Shown: positions 34,001-45,529 of the stretch, piece by piece | Layout of the letters: each line of letters starts with the position of its first letter | Numbering within the stretch: position 1 is the stretch's first letter | Source of the DNA: Riptortus pedestris | Taxonomy: Eukaryota; Arthropoda; Insecta; Hemiptera; Alydidae | DNA: 64,000 bases | Assembly: GCA_019009955.1 (NCBI GenBank) | Contig: CM032233.1 | Span: 62,753,501 to 62,817,500 of the forward strand | Reading direction: 5' to 3' | Made by a program: the position numbers and the translations under genes | Notes under the pieces: generated by a model | What the model was told of the DNA's origin: nothing | The model's database searches: none | Seen by the model: the letters and a program-made list of their open reading frames with translations, nothing else

Positions 34001-35362
34001 ACGGCCTTATATTTTTTTTTTATAATGGATTGTCAGGAATGAAACCGGAAGAGTCCTTCTCTCCGCGACGGTGTCTAAGAATATATTATAATCAATACAG
34101 ATATATAAGGGAATCAAAAGCAAGAACGAACTGATGGAATTGTTTTTAGAGCCTGATATTTGTGCCATTAAAGAGGGGTTAGCTTAGGTTGAGGTACGTG
34201 GAGAAAGTAGGGCTCAATAATAGTCTATCTAGGAAACTTCAGTATGGTACACTGGTTGGGGCGAGAAGGGAGATTCACCTAGGCATCGGAGGATGGCTTA
34301 AGATAGTGACAGAGAGCCAGGACCTACCTACCTTACTGTGTGCTGTGTAATCTGTGCCATTGAAAGGGCCAAATTTTCACCGTGTTCAAGATAGGATAGG
34401 CCATTTGGGGGAAAAAAAAGTTATAGAAAATGTGTCACTTGGGAAATTTTTACAGCTGTTTCCCCTAGAAAAATCTGCTAAATGATAATTGAATCAACAC
34501 ATAAAAGTAATTTAACTTTAAATGCTAAAGCAAAATAATTGAATTGAATTCACTCTATTATGATTAGAAATGTATCGATTGCATTCATTAGTGCTTGCAT
34601 GTACCTTTTAAATTGACTTTCATTAATTAGTATTTGAAACTTTATTCATTAGAAAACAGTCTCCTGAGGATAAAGGTTGAAATAGGATGCTTTAGATTTT
34701 TTTTTAAAGCCCCGGTACTTTTTTTAGTTTACTTCCTACAGCTCTTTTTTTTTCTTTAGAACATTGCTGTTTGTCGATTTTAAATTATAATTAGTCAAAA
34801 ATGGTATTTGAAATTAAATAAAAGTTTAAGAGCAAAACATAGAAATCAAAAAGTTTAATTTTCAATAATATTAAAAAGGTTTTCCATACCCTCCGAATAA
34901 AAATTAATAACTTGAGTTTACTCTGTGTTCCACAGGAGTTGTCATTAAATGTTTCTCCTTACTTGTAAGTGCCCCAGAACTCTAATAAAGTGTCAGTTGT
35001 TTGCGACCCTGAGATGGGGTGAGACGGAGTCTCATATCCAAGCTCTCTTAATTTCTAATATGAAGATCAAGCATTAGTGTTCAAAAGAAATGAGTCTTTT
35101 CAATTCAGGAAAGCTAGTTTCAGTGCATTCAATTTCCTATGCGTTGTATCGATTTCTATGCGGTACTTGACGTCGCTGGCTTCACTATAATTCAGAAACC
35201 TCCAAACAAAGCTTAATAAACTGTTAGGATTATTTATTTTTTAAAATAGAGTTGGGTTCGAAAAATGTTTGATGGCCCTGCTTTGTCCATCCTCTGTTAA
35301 GCATTAGTTAAAAATTCAGTTTTAATCAAAAGCAATGATTCTGCTCAGAAAATTGTCGTTTT
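34001..35362. other. Mostly unique sequence; one HLE 5' end scrap
   Basis: A 27-bp reversed, diverged HLE 5' end (CAGCTGTTTCCCCTAG, AAAATCTGCT) lies at 34453-34479. Otherwise nothing was recognised. Confidence 0.45.
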
Positions 35363-36343
35363 AGCAGATTTTCCATAAGGAAAATCTGCTATTGAGGTTG
35401 TCCTCATGACGTGATTTTCGAAAAGTTTTTTCAAATGTCCATGGATCCTACCCAGATGGCGAAAATGAGATCCGTTCAAAATTATATATATTTTCTGTGA
35501 ACGCTCTAGCGATGGAAATGTTTTTTGATCGTTACCAAACTCCATATTTAATCGTTTTATGTAAAAAGACAGATCAAGTTCGTTAATGGCTGAAATCGGA
35601 CCAGTGGGAGTGGGGGAATTTCGATAATTCGAAATATCTCCGTTACTATACGTCGGATCGAAATATTGTATTGAACTAATCTTATTGCAAATTGAATGAT
35701 CTATAAATATTATTCTATACATATTTTCTGTATAATGAGTATTAACCGAGGTATTTGGATTTTATAGTTTTCTGCTACTAGTAAATCCCCACTCCTACTC
35801 ATGCCATATTAATAATAACGTGTTATATCATGAACCATTTCATTCCAAGGTTAACTATGAACCACCAACTATTGTTTTCATTGAACTTTTACTTTGCGAG
35901 ATGTATTCAAATACGTTCCCATCCTCTTTTGTTCTTACATTACTAAAATTTGACTGATTGAGGTAAAAATGATTCTAATTCATTCTAAATTACAGTACTA
36001 GCTATAGGAAATAGTTTTCAATAAAATTAATATTTTATATTCTGATATATTTAAGTAATTGTTTTTCTTTCCGGTCTAGAATATTTTTATCTAACTATTC
36101 AGCTCCAAAGGTTGGCTGGCCTATTTGTTTACAATTCAGACGCTTTCCATTGTAGAGGTTATTAACATGAAAATTGATTGAAAGATTTCTCTTTACCTTT
36201 TGTATTAATTCATTTAATATTTACGGTGGTGTTACTAGTATGTAGATTTATCTATTGTAAACCTTCAAGTGGGAAATCTGGTTAGTTCACGCAATCCTGC
36301 GTGACAGACTTTTTGTTATTAGGGAGAAATGGAGAGTTCACTG
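35363..36343 (+). mobile_element. HLE copy, type A, with the same 3' extension
   Basis: AGCAGATTTTCCATAAGGAA at the 5' end, a nearly absent TA tract (35484-35494), core and type-A segment, GGGAAATCTGGTTAGTTCAC, hairpin altered to ACGCAATCCTGCGT, GACAGAC T5, then GTTATTAGGGAGAAATGGAG and AGTTCACTG as at 33971. Confidence 0.9.
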
Positions 36344-36451
36344 CATTTCAATTCTTACTTTTGAAAAGTAAATTTCCTATTCGATTTTTTTTTTAGATAG
36401 TAATTAGTTGACTCAGCTCTTTTACAAAGAGATCATCTTTGTAATGTAATC

Positions 36452-36750
36452 TCGAAAGCGCTCTGCCGTTTTAATAAATTGTCATAGTGGAAGCGTAGCC
36501 AATGTTTTCATCCTACCTACATTAGAAGTCACTTCCACCTGCCAGAATACCAACTCAGAATATGGAAACACGGCAAGCTCAACCTGTCATCACCTACTGA
36601 CACACTGTCACACGGCACTGACGATGATGCACAGCGTCGAAAGCGCTCTGCTGCTTTAATAAATTGTCATAGTGGAAGCGTAGCCAATTTTTTCATCCTA
36701 CCTACATTAGAAGTCACTTCCACCTGCCAGAAAAGCAACTCAGATCATCT
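36452..36750. repeat. Tandem/direct repeat, 185-bp period
   Basis: TCGAAAGCGCTCTGC, TTTAATAAATTGTCATAGTG, GAAGCGTAGCCAAT and CACTTCCACCTGCCAG occur at 36452 and again at 36637. The shared unit is less AT-rich than its surroundings. The TCGAAAGCGCT motif also occurs in the MITE loop at about 30918. Confidence 0.85.
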
Positions 36751-37050
36751 TTGCTGAGATAAGAGTGGCAAAATTGTGAAGCACAAAAAGTGTTGCTTAC
36801 AAGACTACACTGACTGGGATTGAATCAAATAGCTATAAGGACCAAGTGCATTTTAGTTTACTTTAGATTGCTAAAATATATTATTTAGTGTGATAACTAT
36901 TCCATGAATTAAACCAGAAAGCTTTGAAATATTAACAATAAATATGATAATAATAATTTGAAATGATAAACGACTTACACCACTTAACATGCATAGTTTT
37001 AAGAGAAAAGGCGTTAAAAAGAAAATAAGTAAAATATCTAAATACGTTAA

Positions 37051-37359
37051 TTAAGGCCAAAGAAAACAAAAAATACAAAAGATAAAAAAAAAAGTAACGA
37101 TTTGTTCATACGAGGCTTGAAATATTGAAGCATAAATCTTTTCTGTTGTCGTTGGAACTAGTTTCGTGTAATAAGTGTTTTCATCGAAGGCATATAAAAA
37201 TATATAATCTTTTAGAAAGGTACATTCATACTTGGAATATCTAAGCTTGACAGTTAATGAGCTTGGATTGGTGTTATGAAGAATTTTAGGGGCTATAAAA
37301 TCAATGTCACTAGCGAGGATAAAAACGTTTATAAAAAAATAAAGAAAGAAACATGACAT
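37051..37359 (-). CDS. Possible secreted or membrane protein exon, unknown
   Basis: Minus-strand frame of 102 codons from ATG 37359. A hydrophobic leader (MSCFFLYFFINVFILAS) resembles a signal peptide with possible cleavage after ASD. A polar, mixed segment follows (DFIAPKILHNTNPSSLTVKL, CTFLKDYIFLYAFDENTYYT, KLVPTTTEKIYASIFQAS), then a hydrophobic stretch coded by a T-run (TFFFIFCIFCF). The coding part probably ends before that T-run, either at GCCTC/GTATGA near 37115 used as a donor or further on. The segment after the leader is reminiscent of the first macroglobulin domain of thioester proteins, but I cannot establish it. It lies in non-repeat sequence. Chance cannot be excluded. Confidence 0.35.
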   Translation of the reverse strand: MSCFFLYFFINVFILASDIDFIAPKILHNTNPSSLTVKLRYSKYECTFLKDYIFLYAFDENTYYTKLVPTTTEKIYASIFQASYEQIVTFFFIFCIFCFLWP

Positions 37360-38001
37360 TTGTCATGAAAGTTTGGAAATAAAATTGCTCTGCTATAAAT
37401 ATAGTAGGGCGAGATAAAAAAAGTTAAAGGAAAAAACGCATTCATATATAATTAGCATATCGCTGCATCAAATTTCTTCTGAGCATATGGAGAGATGTTC
37501 TTTAATTTAAACGCCTACCTACTCATTGAATGACATCTACTATAGCTAAATTACGTCTAAATGATATTACTCATTAAACGGCAATGTTGTGCTCAAAAAA
37601 GTATTTCCGTCCTCATGACTGGTTTTATTTTTGAATCCATGGCCCATTAAGTATTTATTTACACAGGTAATGGAGATCCATTCAGTGTTTCGACTAAGGT
37701 GGAGCATGTACTACATGTTTTAAATAAAATTTATAATTTATAGGGTCGCATTTATGGGCATACGCCCACCGGATCTAAGGATTATTTTGAATTGTACGAA
37801 ACAAGCAAGGGAATTTAATTTTTGCACTTTTTCTTATAACAATCAGTCAAATTTTAGTCAGCTAATGAAGAATGTGATTCCAGGATTTTCTTAGAACCCA
37901 AAGACGTTGCTGAATGAGGGTTTTTCAATGCCAACAAATATGTGTATTTCGATACCACATAAATATGTGTACTTAAACAGACACTCGCACACACACGCAC
38001 A

Positions 38002-38002
<1 letters not shown>

Positions 38003-38080
<78 letters not shown>

Positions 38081-38083
38081 ACA
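38003..38083. repeat. (TC)n followed by (AC)n
   Basis: Compound microsatellite: TC run 38003-38056 then CA run to 38083. Confidence 0.95.
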
Positions 38084-39143
38084 GCAAGATATATATTAAA
38101 TGGGCCCACCCTGTCAATTTAGGCTTTGAGTAGGAAGATGTCCGCTTCCTGGTAGGTTTTTTTTTCTTCTTAGTTGAAAATTATCTTACGATGCTGAGTG
38201 TATATAAATTGAATGGCGGATGCCTGCGACAAATTAAGGAATGGGGATTACAGAAAATGCAGCGTGTTAGGAGTGTAGATTCGAATACCATGAAATACCA
38301 AATTTATCAACCAGTATACTAGCCCTACAGTTTTATTGCTCTTATTCCCGTCAGATTAATCGGAGTATCCCTTTTTCGCCTTGTCACTAGGACTATGTTA
38401 TCCCATATACGTTGTAAGTTGCAGGTGACTTGTTATTTTTACTCTATTTTCCTCTAAAGAAGACTCCATGTGATCATTTCTGTAAGCTAATTTTATCTGG
38501 GCAAATAGTTTCGCAGATTGGTAATAAATCTAATAGTTTCAGGCTGAACAAACCAATTATCTAACACTTTATGAAGTCGAAAATATTAAAAGTCATGTCG
38601 TACCTACTTTTAGCCTGGATGTTGTATTATTAATATCAATTCGTTACTTTTTTGGAATAAAGCTACGCTTCGGGAGAGAGGAAATTAGAGAAATACCATC
38701 TATATAAGAAAATTGTTTGGAAATATATTAAACGAATTGGCCCCTTAGGGCGATGATAAATTTGTAATAATGGGCAGTGTACTAGATTATCGATTTTTGT
38801 GTGGGTTTTAACTCGGCGAAATAGGTCATCAGTGGAAAACGGCCACTTGACCTCAAATCAAATCGTTTTTCACTCTTTTGATGTTTTATTTTTTTTGGAA
38901 ATGTTCATGTGTAGAAAATTGTATAAAACCTTTATTCAAAATTAAGGGTATACAAGTTTTGAAATGTTATTAAAAACAATCTCCGTTGGCTTATAATAAT
39001 GTATGGTAATAATCTCTTAATAATATCTCAAGTATAAACCTTTTTAGCATCTCTGCATTATGAGTTTCTATTAATCCAATAGATATGTAGCAGGTTTCTA
39101 AATAAGCATGACGCCATGACCCATTTAATGACATTATAAATAA

Positions 39144-39190
<47 letters not shown>

Positions 39191-39668
39191 GTGGCGTTAT
39201 ATATTATCAACGCGCGTTGAGTTTCAGTAATAAACTCCATTTTTTCTTACTTTCATTTATTTTTTGTTCCAATTGCTCTGAGAACTTTTATTTTACTTAT
39301 TAACATACTTTGTTTATTTTTAGTACAGCAGTTTACGATTACCTAGGCTAGAAACATAGTTTAAAAAAATGCGATCTCTTATTTTGAATTGCATGCCTCA
39401 TTTTACTGTGGATGAGTGTTGACATGGTCAATTTGTTTGAGTGGAAATTGTGAAAAAAATAATAATTAATTAGAAAAATAAAAAATCATAACTATAATTA
39501 CGTGCTCACAATACAACTCCGGAAATGAACAACCTCGGGAGCTGCTATTAAGCAGATGATTCACATGTTTTGACCACATGGGCATATGCCCTTACGACAA
39601 ATGACTCATACGATTAGAATTCCGTCAGTATGTGCTCCGCTGTCATTTTGAAAAGAAGCAATATTATT
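38084..39668. other. AT-rich unique sequence with one (TA)n
   Basis: (TA)n at 39148-39187. No gene or known repeat otherwise. Confidence 0.5.
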
Positions 39669-39803
39669 AGCAGATTTCCCTTAAGGGAAATCAGCTATTG
39701 AGGTCGTACTCATGACGCGAGTTTTGAAAAATTTCCTCAAATGTCCATCGATCCTACCCAGGAGATGACGAAAATGAGGTCCGTTCAAAATTATATATAT
39801 ATA

Positions 39804-39842
<39 letters not shown>

Positions 39843-39868
39843 ATATATATATATATATATATATATAT
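39669..39868 (+). mobile_element. HLE 5' end plus microsatellite only
   Basis: Very well-preserved 5' end (AGCAGATTTCCCTTAAGGGA, AATCAGCTATTGAGGTCGTA) and block to CCGTTCAAAATTATATAT, then two TA tracts to 39868, where similarity stops. Confidence 0.9.
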
Positions 39869-39923
39869 AGCATTTCCTTGAACAATCTTTCGGTTAAATT
39901 TGCTCTATGTGTTTCCAATAGAG

Positions 39924-40592
39924 CAGGGCTTCTTAAACTTTTGTAATCTACGACCCCATTTATGATTGCGAGTTTCTTGACGACCCCATACAAATATAAA
40001 AGAAAAATAAATTAATATTTTTTGATGCTTTATTTATTAGGTAACAATATACATATACATATGAAAATATATAAGTTTAGAATTCGTTTTGAAACATACA
40101 AAAATCTGAAATTAAAAATTGCACAAAAAATTATAAAATTGTATTTATTATAGTTTCAAAAATAAAAGTGGATTCTGACCGTCTTAATTCTCTCGAATAT
40201 ATTCAAGTAGTTGCGCGGTAAGTATTAAATTAAAGTATAAGTTAAAAATTTAATGAGATGGATGTGCCTGTTTTTTATTGCATAACAAATCAAATCTTGG
40301 TGCAATGTTTGAAACTGCTGGACGTAAGACCTCTTCAGCATTTTTTAACGCTGAACGATATTGGGATTTACTATGTGTTAAAGCTGAGAAAGTAACTTCA
40401 CATAAATATGTGGTGTTGAATGGCAGAAGTACGTACATTTAACGCCATATCAGCGATTGTCTATCCGAATTATTATCGACGAATAAGTTGTAACTGAAGA
40501 TAAAACATAAATTGTATTTTTATCTCTCGCGACCCCAGAATTTTGCTAGGAGACCCCAAATGGGGTCGCGACCCATAGTTTAAGAAGCCCTG
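39924..40592 (-). mobile_element. hAT-type element, internally deleted
   Basis: Ends CAGGGCTTCTTAAACTTTTG (left) and, as reverse complement, CAGGGCTTCTTAAACTATGG (right). Subterminal GGGGTCGCGACCC and CGACCCCAT motifs are typical of hAT repeats. A perfect 8-bp target duplication CAATAGAG lies at 39916-39923 and 40593-40600. Length 669 bp, containing only the transposase C-terminus. Confidence 0.92.
40250..40438 (-). pseudogene. hAT transposase C-terminal dimerisation fragment
   Basis: Minus-strand frame of 62 residues: LPFNTTYLCEVTFSALTHSK, then RSALKNAEEVLRPAVSNIAP and RFDLLCNKKQAHPSH before the stop at 40250. The TTYLCExxFSAL pattern and closing KKQAHPSH are characteristic of the C-terminal region of ZBED-like hAT transposases. 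The BED finger and catalytic core are absent, and the ATG is just where the surviving frame opens. It lies within the 669-bp element, so that element depends on another source of transposase. Confidence 0.9.
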
Positions 40593-40608
40593 CAATAGAG
40601 CCAAAACG

Positions 40609-40610
<2 letters not shown>

Positions 40611-40682
<72 letters not shown>
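40611..40682. repeat. (TA)n microsatellite
   Basis: TA run with one TCTA interruption, just right of the hAT element. It may be the continuation of the TA tract at 39793-39868 displaced by the hAT insertion. Confidence 0.9.
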
Positions 40683-40683
<1 letters not shown>

Positions 40684-40685
<2 letters not shown>

Positions 40686-40945
40686 CCGCTGAAACACCGA
40701 ACTCTGGAGATTGTCGACATTCACACAGGCGGGCGGGGATGTCCGAAATATTTGCTAAATACCCTTATTTCTCACTTTCACCGATGAATGTCGACATTCA
40801 CTATTGAATAATTGTCGACATAGACCGGCGAGGGTCCGAATGTACAAGAATATAATGAAATACTCGATCTTTCACCGACGTATTTGGTGTTTGTTAACAT
40901 TCACCGGTGAATGTCGACATTCCCTGATTTCGATCTTTCACGGTA
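40684..40945. repeat. Cluster of GTCGAC palindromes
   Basis: ATTGTCGACATTCAC occurs near 40712, the perfect 16-mer TGAATGTCGACATTCA at 40785-40800, ATTGTCGACATAGACCGG near 40810, and overlapping palindromes CATTCACCGGTGAATG (40898-40913) and GAATGTCGACATTC (40909-40922). TTTCACCGA-type motifs alternate with them. Probably the end region of an unclassified DNA element. Confidence 0.75.
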
Positions 40946-41000
40946 ACAAAATCTTTTAATGATCATTTGCATATCAATTACTGGAGGTTGTGATTTTTAA

Positions 41001-41117
41001 GCTGCTATTGAGGTCGTGCTATTGAGGTCGTACTCATGACGCGATTTTCGATATTTATTTTTTTCAAATGTCCAGCGAATCTGCCTAGGAGATTACGAAA
41101 ATGAGGTCCGTCCAAAA

Positions 41118-41173
<56 letters not shown>

Positions 41174-41988
41174 GTTACCACTCACAGATTGTTTAATCTT
41201 TACTAAACTCCATATTGAGAAAAAGAATGATCAAGTTCGTTAACGGCTGACATCGGACAATGGGGAGGGTGGGTTTAAAGGGGAGGACTTTGAAAATTCG
41301 AAATATCTGTTACTATATGTGGGATCGAAAAATTGTATAGAAACAATCTTATTGAAACTTAAATTTACTACAAATATTGTTCTATACATATTTTCTGTAT
41401 AATGAGTATTAGCACAGATATCTGGATTTTATAGTTTTACGTTTTCAGTAAAACCCCACTCCTACTAGTCTCATATTAATAATAAGCTGTTATATCATGA
41501 ACTAATTCATTACAAGGTTAAATACCAAATACTGTTTTCAACAAAACTTTATTATTTATATGAGATACAAGCCAATACGTCCTGTTGCCCCCCTCCCCCT
41601 TACATCTTTTGCTCTTGGATTACTAAAATCTGAGGGATGAGATAGAAATTGTTCTGATTCATTTCAAATTTTTTCACTAGCTATAGTAAATAGTTTCAAT
41701 AAAATTAATATGTTATATTCAGATATATTTCATTAATTGTTCATCATTCCGGTCTAGAATAATTCTATCTATTCAGTGCTGCGAAGTTGGCTGCCCTGTT
41801 TGTTTACAATTCAGACACTTTCCGTTGTAGATATTATTAACTTGTAAATTGACTGAATGATTTCTTATTACTGTATTTACACAGTATTTACCTTAACATT
41901 CACTGTGGTGTTACCTGTATGTAGATTTCTCTGTTGTAAACTTTGGAAATCTGCTTTGTTGACGCAGCCCCTGCGTGACGGACTTTTT
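41001..41988 (+). mobile_element. HLE copy, type A
   Basis: The 5' block begins with a short duplication (GCTATTGAGGTCGTGCTATT). (TA)n 41120-41171, core, type-A segment and the 3' end with intact hairpin ACGCAG-CCC-CTGCGT, GACGGAC and T12 follow. The GGGAAATCTGCT repeat is shortened to TTGGAAATCTGCT. Confidence 0.9.
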
Positions 41989-42024
41989 TTTTTTTAAAAA
42001 AAAGACAGACAATCTTGATTTACT

Positions 42025-42121
42025 ATGACAAGACTGAATGGATTTGATGCACATTCCAAAACCACCACATCCAACCAAGCTCCATTACTTGGAGTAATAT
42101 ACTTGGAATATTTCCAAATAG
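42025..42121 (+). CDS. Possible first coding exon
   Basis: ATG at 42025, preceded by an in-frame stop, opens a frame reading MTRLNGFDAHSKTTTSNQAP then LLGVIYLEYFQI. A near-consensus donor ATAG/GTGAGA follows at 42122. Without splicing the frame ends at 42144 after 39 codons. The T-run of an HLE lies only 40 bp upstream, so promoter and 5' UTR would have to be short or spliced. Length is within chance expectation and no family is recognised. Confidence 0.22.
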
Positions 42122-42559
42122 GTGAGAGGGGGGTGAAGTACTAGAGAACACCCCAACAATGCATGCGGTGTTCTAGAGTGTTTGAAAAGATCGTTTGAAT
42201 CTCTCGCTTGTATTAGGTTAAGAGTTGGGGAAGGCTGCCTACTTATAAGACTTCATCTTGCTCTACTGTAAGCTTACTCACGTGCTACCTTTATTCCTCT
42301 GCACAGCTAAATGAATCGTGAATTACAATTCTGAAAAAAGCGTTCAATTTCTATTATTTCTCTTCCTTTTTTATTTAATTAGTTAATCAAATTTCTGGAA
42401 ATTGTTAGACAGATATCTAAGCAATGCTTGTTTATCGTTATCTTATTGTTAAGGTTGTATCTAAAGTATGTCTTTGTTTTTCTAAACGCTTAACGGATAT
42501 TATCATGAGATTATTTATGCAGAAAGTAAAAAATGTATGGGATCGACAAACAGCAAAAA

Positions 42560-43449
42560 CGTCAGTCACGCAGGTTTACAACAGATAAATTTCCATGCCG
42601 GTAACACCACCGTGAATGTTAAGGGAATAAATACAAACGGTAATAAGAAATCATTCAGTCAATTTACAACTTAATAAGCGTCTGAATTGTAAATATACAG
42701 GGCAGCCAACTTCGCAGCGCTGAGTAAATAGAATTATACAAGACCGGAAAGATGAACAATTAATGAAATATATCTGAATACAACATATTAATTTTATTGG
42801 AACCTATTTGCTATAACTTTTGAGTAATTTGAAATGAATCAGAATAATTTCTATTTCAATCACTCACTTATTAGTAATCCAAGAACAAATGAGGGGGGGG
42901 GGGAGGGAGTCAACAGAACGTATTTGTTTGTATCTCGTAAAATAAAGCATTGTTGAAAACAATATTTGGTATATAACCTTGTATTCATGTGTTTCATGAT
43001 ATAACAGCTTATTATTAATAACGCACTAGTATGAGTGGGGGTTTACTGAAAATGTAAAACTATAATATCCAAATATCTCGGTTAATATTCATGATACAGG
43101 CATTAGTCCATACAATATTTCGATCCGATGTATAGTAAGTATAGATATTTCAAATTATTGAAATCCCCCCCTCTAACTGGACCGTTTTCAGCCATTAACG
43201 AACTTGATCTTTCTTTTCACATAAAACGATTAAATATGGCGTTTGGAAATGATCAAACAATAATTGCCATTGGTAGAGCATCAACAGCCAAATGCATATA
43301 TGCATGTATGTATATATATATAATATAATTTTGAACGGACCTCATTTTCGTCATCTTCTGGGTAGGATCAACGGACATTTGAAGACAATTTTCATAAAAC
43401 GCGTCATGATTAAGACCTCATAGCTGATTTCCCTTAAGGGAAATCTGCT
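42560..43449 (-). mobile_element. HLE copy, type A, with flanking direct repeats
   Basis: Reversed 3' end CGTCAGTCACGCAGG (hairpin damaged), type-A segment (TAACACCACCGTGAATGTTA), core, short TA tract (43309-43328), 5' block and AAGGGAAATCTGCT end at 43449. The sequence AAAAATGTATGGGATCG(A/G)CAAA lies on both sides (42529 and 43450). Confidence 0.9.
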
Positions 43450-43479
43450 AAAAATGTATGGGATCGGCAAAATAACAAA

Positions 43480-44133
43480 ACAAAGACACGAATTAAGATA
43501 AACCAATATTAAAAATACTCTCTAAGCTAAGTTACAGTCATGCCTTGATTTTTATCCTCTATTTGACAAATTATCTTTAGACGCATCTTTCTACACAACA
43601 ACTATATCTTCCATTTATCCCGGAAAACATTCAATGTAAACCTAACCAACGATTGTGGTTTTATTCTACCAACCCCTAAAAGGAATTGCGTCGAATCCGG
43701 TCTTTCCCACTCGAATCTTCTAGAGCAGATGTTGGTGTTGGCGCTATCGATGTTTAATATTGAGATATGATAAATTAATATTGGCGTTGAAAAGTGGAGC
43801 TCCGATTCTCAACCATAAATGTTTTCTCATTATACGTACCTCGTATTAATTGATTACTCAATCTGGGTCAAATTACTGAATTTGAATAATTTTTGGTTCT
43901 ATTTATTTTTTTGTAACTCGAAAATAAACGAGTTATTTATATAACAATGTATCACGAAACGTATTTCCCAAGCATAAGTAAGAAGTATAATTTTAATTAG
44001 GCAATAAGTATTGTTTTCGCCGGACTTTAACTGTAGGAGGTATATTTATATCAACTATGAACATTCAAATTCCAGATAAGTGCAAGTTTACTTCTCCGAT
44101 ACTATACTCGATATGTATCGATTTCATTTATTA
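43480..44133. other. Unique sequence, nothing identified
   Basis: No repeat or supported gene. Confidence 0.5.
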
Positions 44134-44595
44134 AAAGTCCGCCACGCAGGGGCGGCATAAACTAAGCAGATTTCTCAAGTGCTGGTATCACACTTTAGAT
44201 TTCATATTACCACGTATTCTCTATTCATTGGCATTGGGAGACATTTTTTTTTGAAAATTATTATTCATTCAATTTGCCATAAGATAAGTTCTTTGCAATA
44301 TTTCGATCCGACGTATAGTAACGGAGATATTTCAAATTATCCAAATCCCCCACTGGTCCGATTTCAGCCATTAACGAACTTGATCTTTCTTTTTACTTAA
44401 AACGATTAAATATGGAGTTTGGTAACGATAAAACAATAATTTCCATCGCTAGAGCGCTAACAGACAAATATATATAATTTTGAATGGACTTCATTTTCGT
44501 CATCTGCTAGATAGGATCGATGACCATTTGAAGAAAATTTTCAAAATCTCGTCATTAGTACGACCTCAATAGCTGATTCCCCTTAAGGGAAATTG
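44134..44595 (-). mobile_element. HLE copy, type D, compact
   Basis: Reversed 3' end (AAAAGTCCGCCACGCAGGGG), type-D segment (GTGCTGGTATCACACTTTAG), core with CGATCCGACGTATAGTAACG, a minimal TA tract (44469-44476), 5' block and a diverged 5' end AAGGGAAATTGG. Confidence 0.85.
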
Positions 44596-44810
44596 GTCAA
44601 TAAAGACTACGTTCGTTAAATACCTAAACTGGCCAGGAATTGGAGATTAGAAGGGACGTATGATACAAAGTCAAGGATAATCACATTATTATGCATCGGA
44701 TCGAAAAATTTACAAAAATTATTAACTAACTAATGTACTGTAACGTTGTTTTTTTTTTTACATATTTTCCCTCTAACTTGAATATTAATTTAGTTTTTTG
44801 AAGGTTTATT

Positions 44811-44983
44811 AGCAGATTTACCTTAAGGGAAATCAGCTATTTACACTATTTATGTACTCATGACACGATTTTACAAAATGTCAAATGTCCATCAATCCTT
44901 TCTAGTTAGATGACGAAAATGAGGTCCGTTCAAAATTGTATATATACATACATTGCACACACAACACACACACACACACACAC

Positions 44984-45032
<49 letters not shown>

Positions 45033-45120
45033 TTTATCTTTCTTATTACATAAAACGATTAAATATTTTGGTTGGTGACGGTGGAACAAAAATTGCGACC
45101 GCTAGAGCGTTAACTGACAA

Positions 45121-45215
<95 letters not shown>

Positions 45216-45310
45216 ATTTTCTTATGGGATCTCCTCCCGGTTGGGATCAATGGACATTTGAGGAAATTTTTGTGATCTCTATAGCTGAATCCCCTTAAGG
45301 GAAATCTGGT
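44811..45310. mobile_element. Two HLE 5' ends head to head
   Basis: A plus-oriented 5' end (AGCAGATTTACCTTAAGGGA, 44811) runs into TA/CA microsatellites. A minus-oriented piece (core CGACCGCTAGAGCGTTAACT at 45099, then CA/TA tract and reversed 5' block) ends CTTAAGGGAAATCTGG at 45310. Both outer ends are therefore HLE 5' ends and no hairpin is present. A diverged plus-oriented core fragment (44640-44795) lies just to the left. Confidence 0.8.
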
Positions 45311-45529
45311 AAAACACTTAAATGTTATGGCGTATATTTTAAAGTGAATTACAGGAATAGTTTCATTAATTAAATAAAATTGAAAACTTGACACTGAAAT
45401 CATAATTCATTGAACTACCTGTTTACGGATAAATAAAACATTCTTACATCGTACTTCGCCGAAGCCGAGTTGGAACTTGTTTTTGGCTCTTAATTTGTTA
45501 CAATTCGGTAGACTTGATGGGACTTTTGA

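Noticed and set aside
35345..35722. 125-codon minus-strand frame
   Set aside because: It is the reverse strand of an HLE copy. Similar frames (containing LDLSFCIKRLN) recur in other copies (15568, 5987, 43128), so the recurrence reflects repeat sequence, not a protein family.
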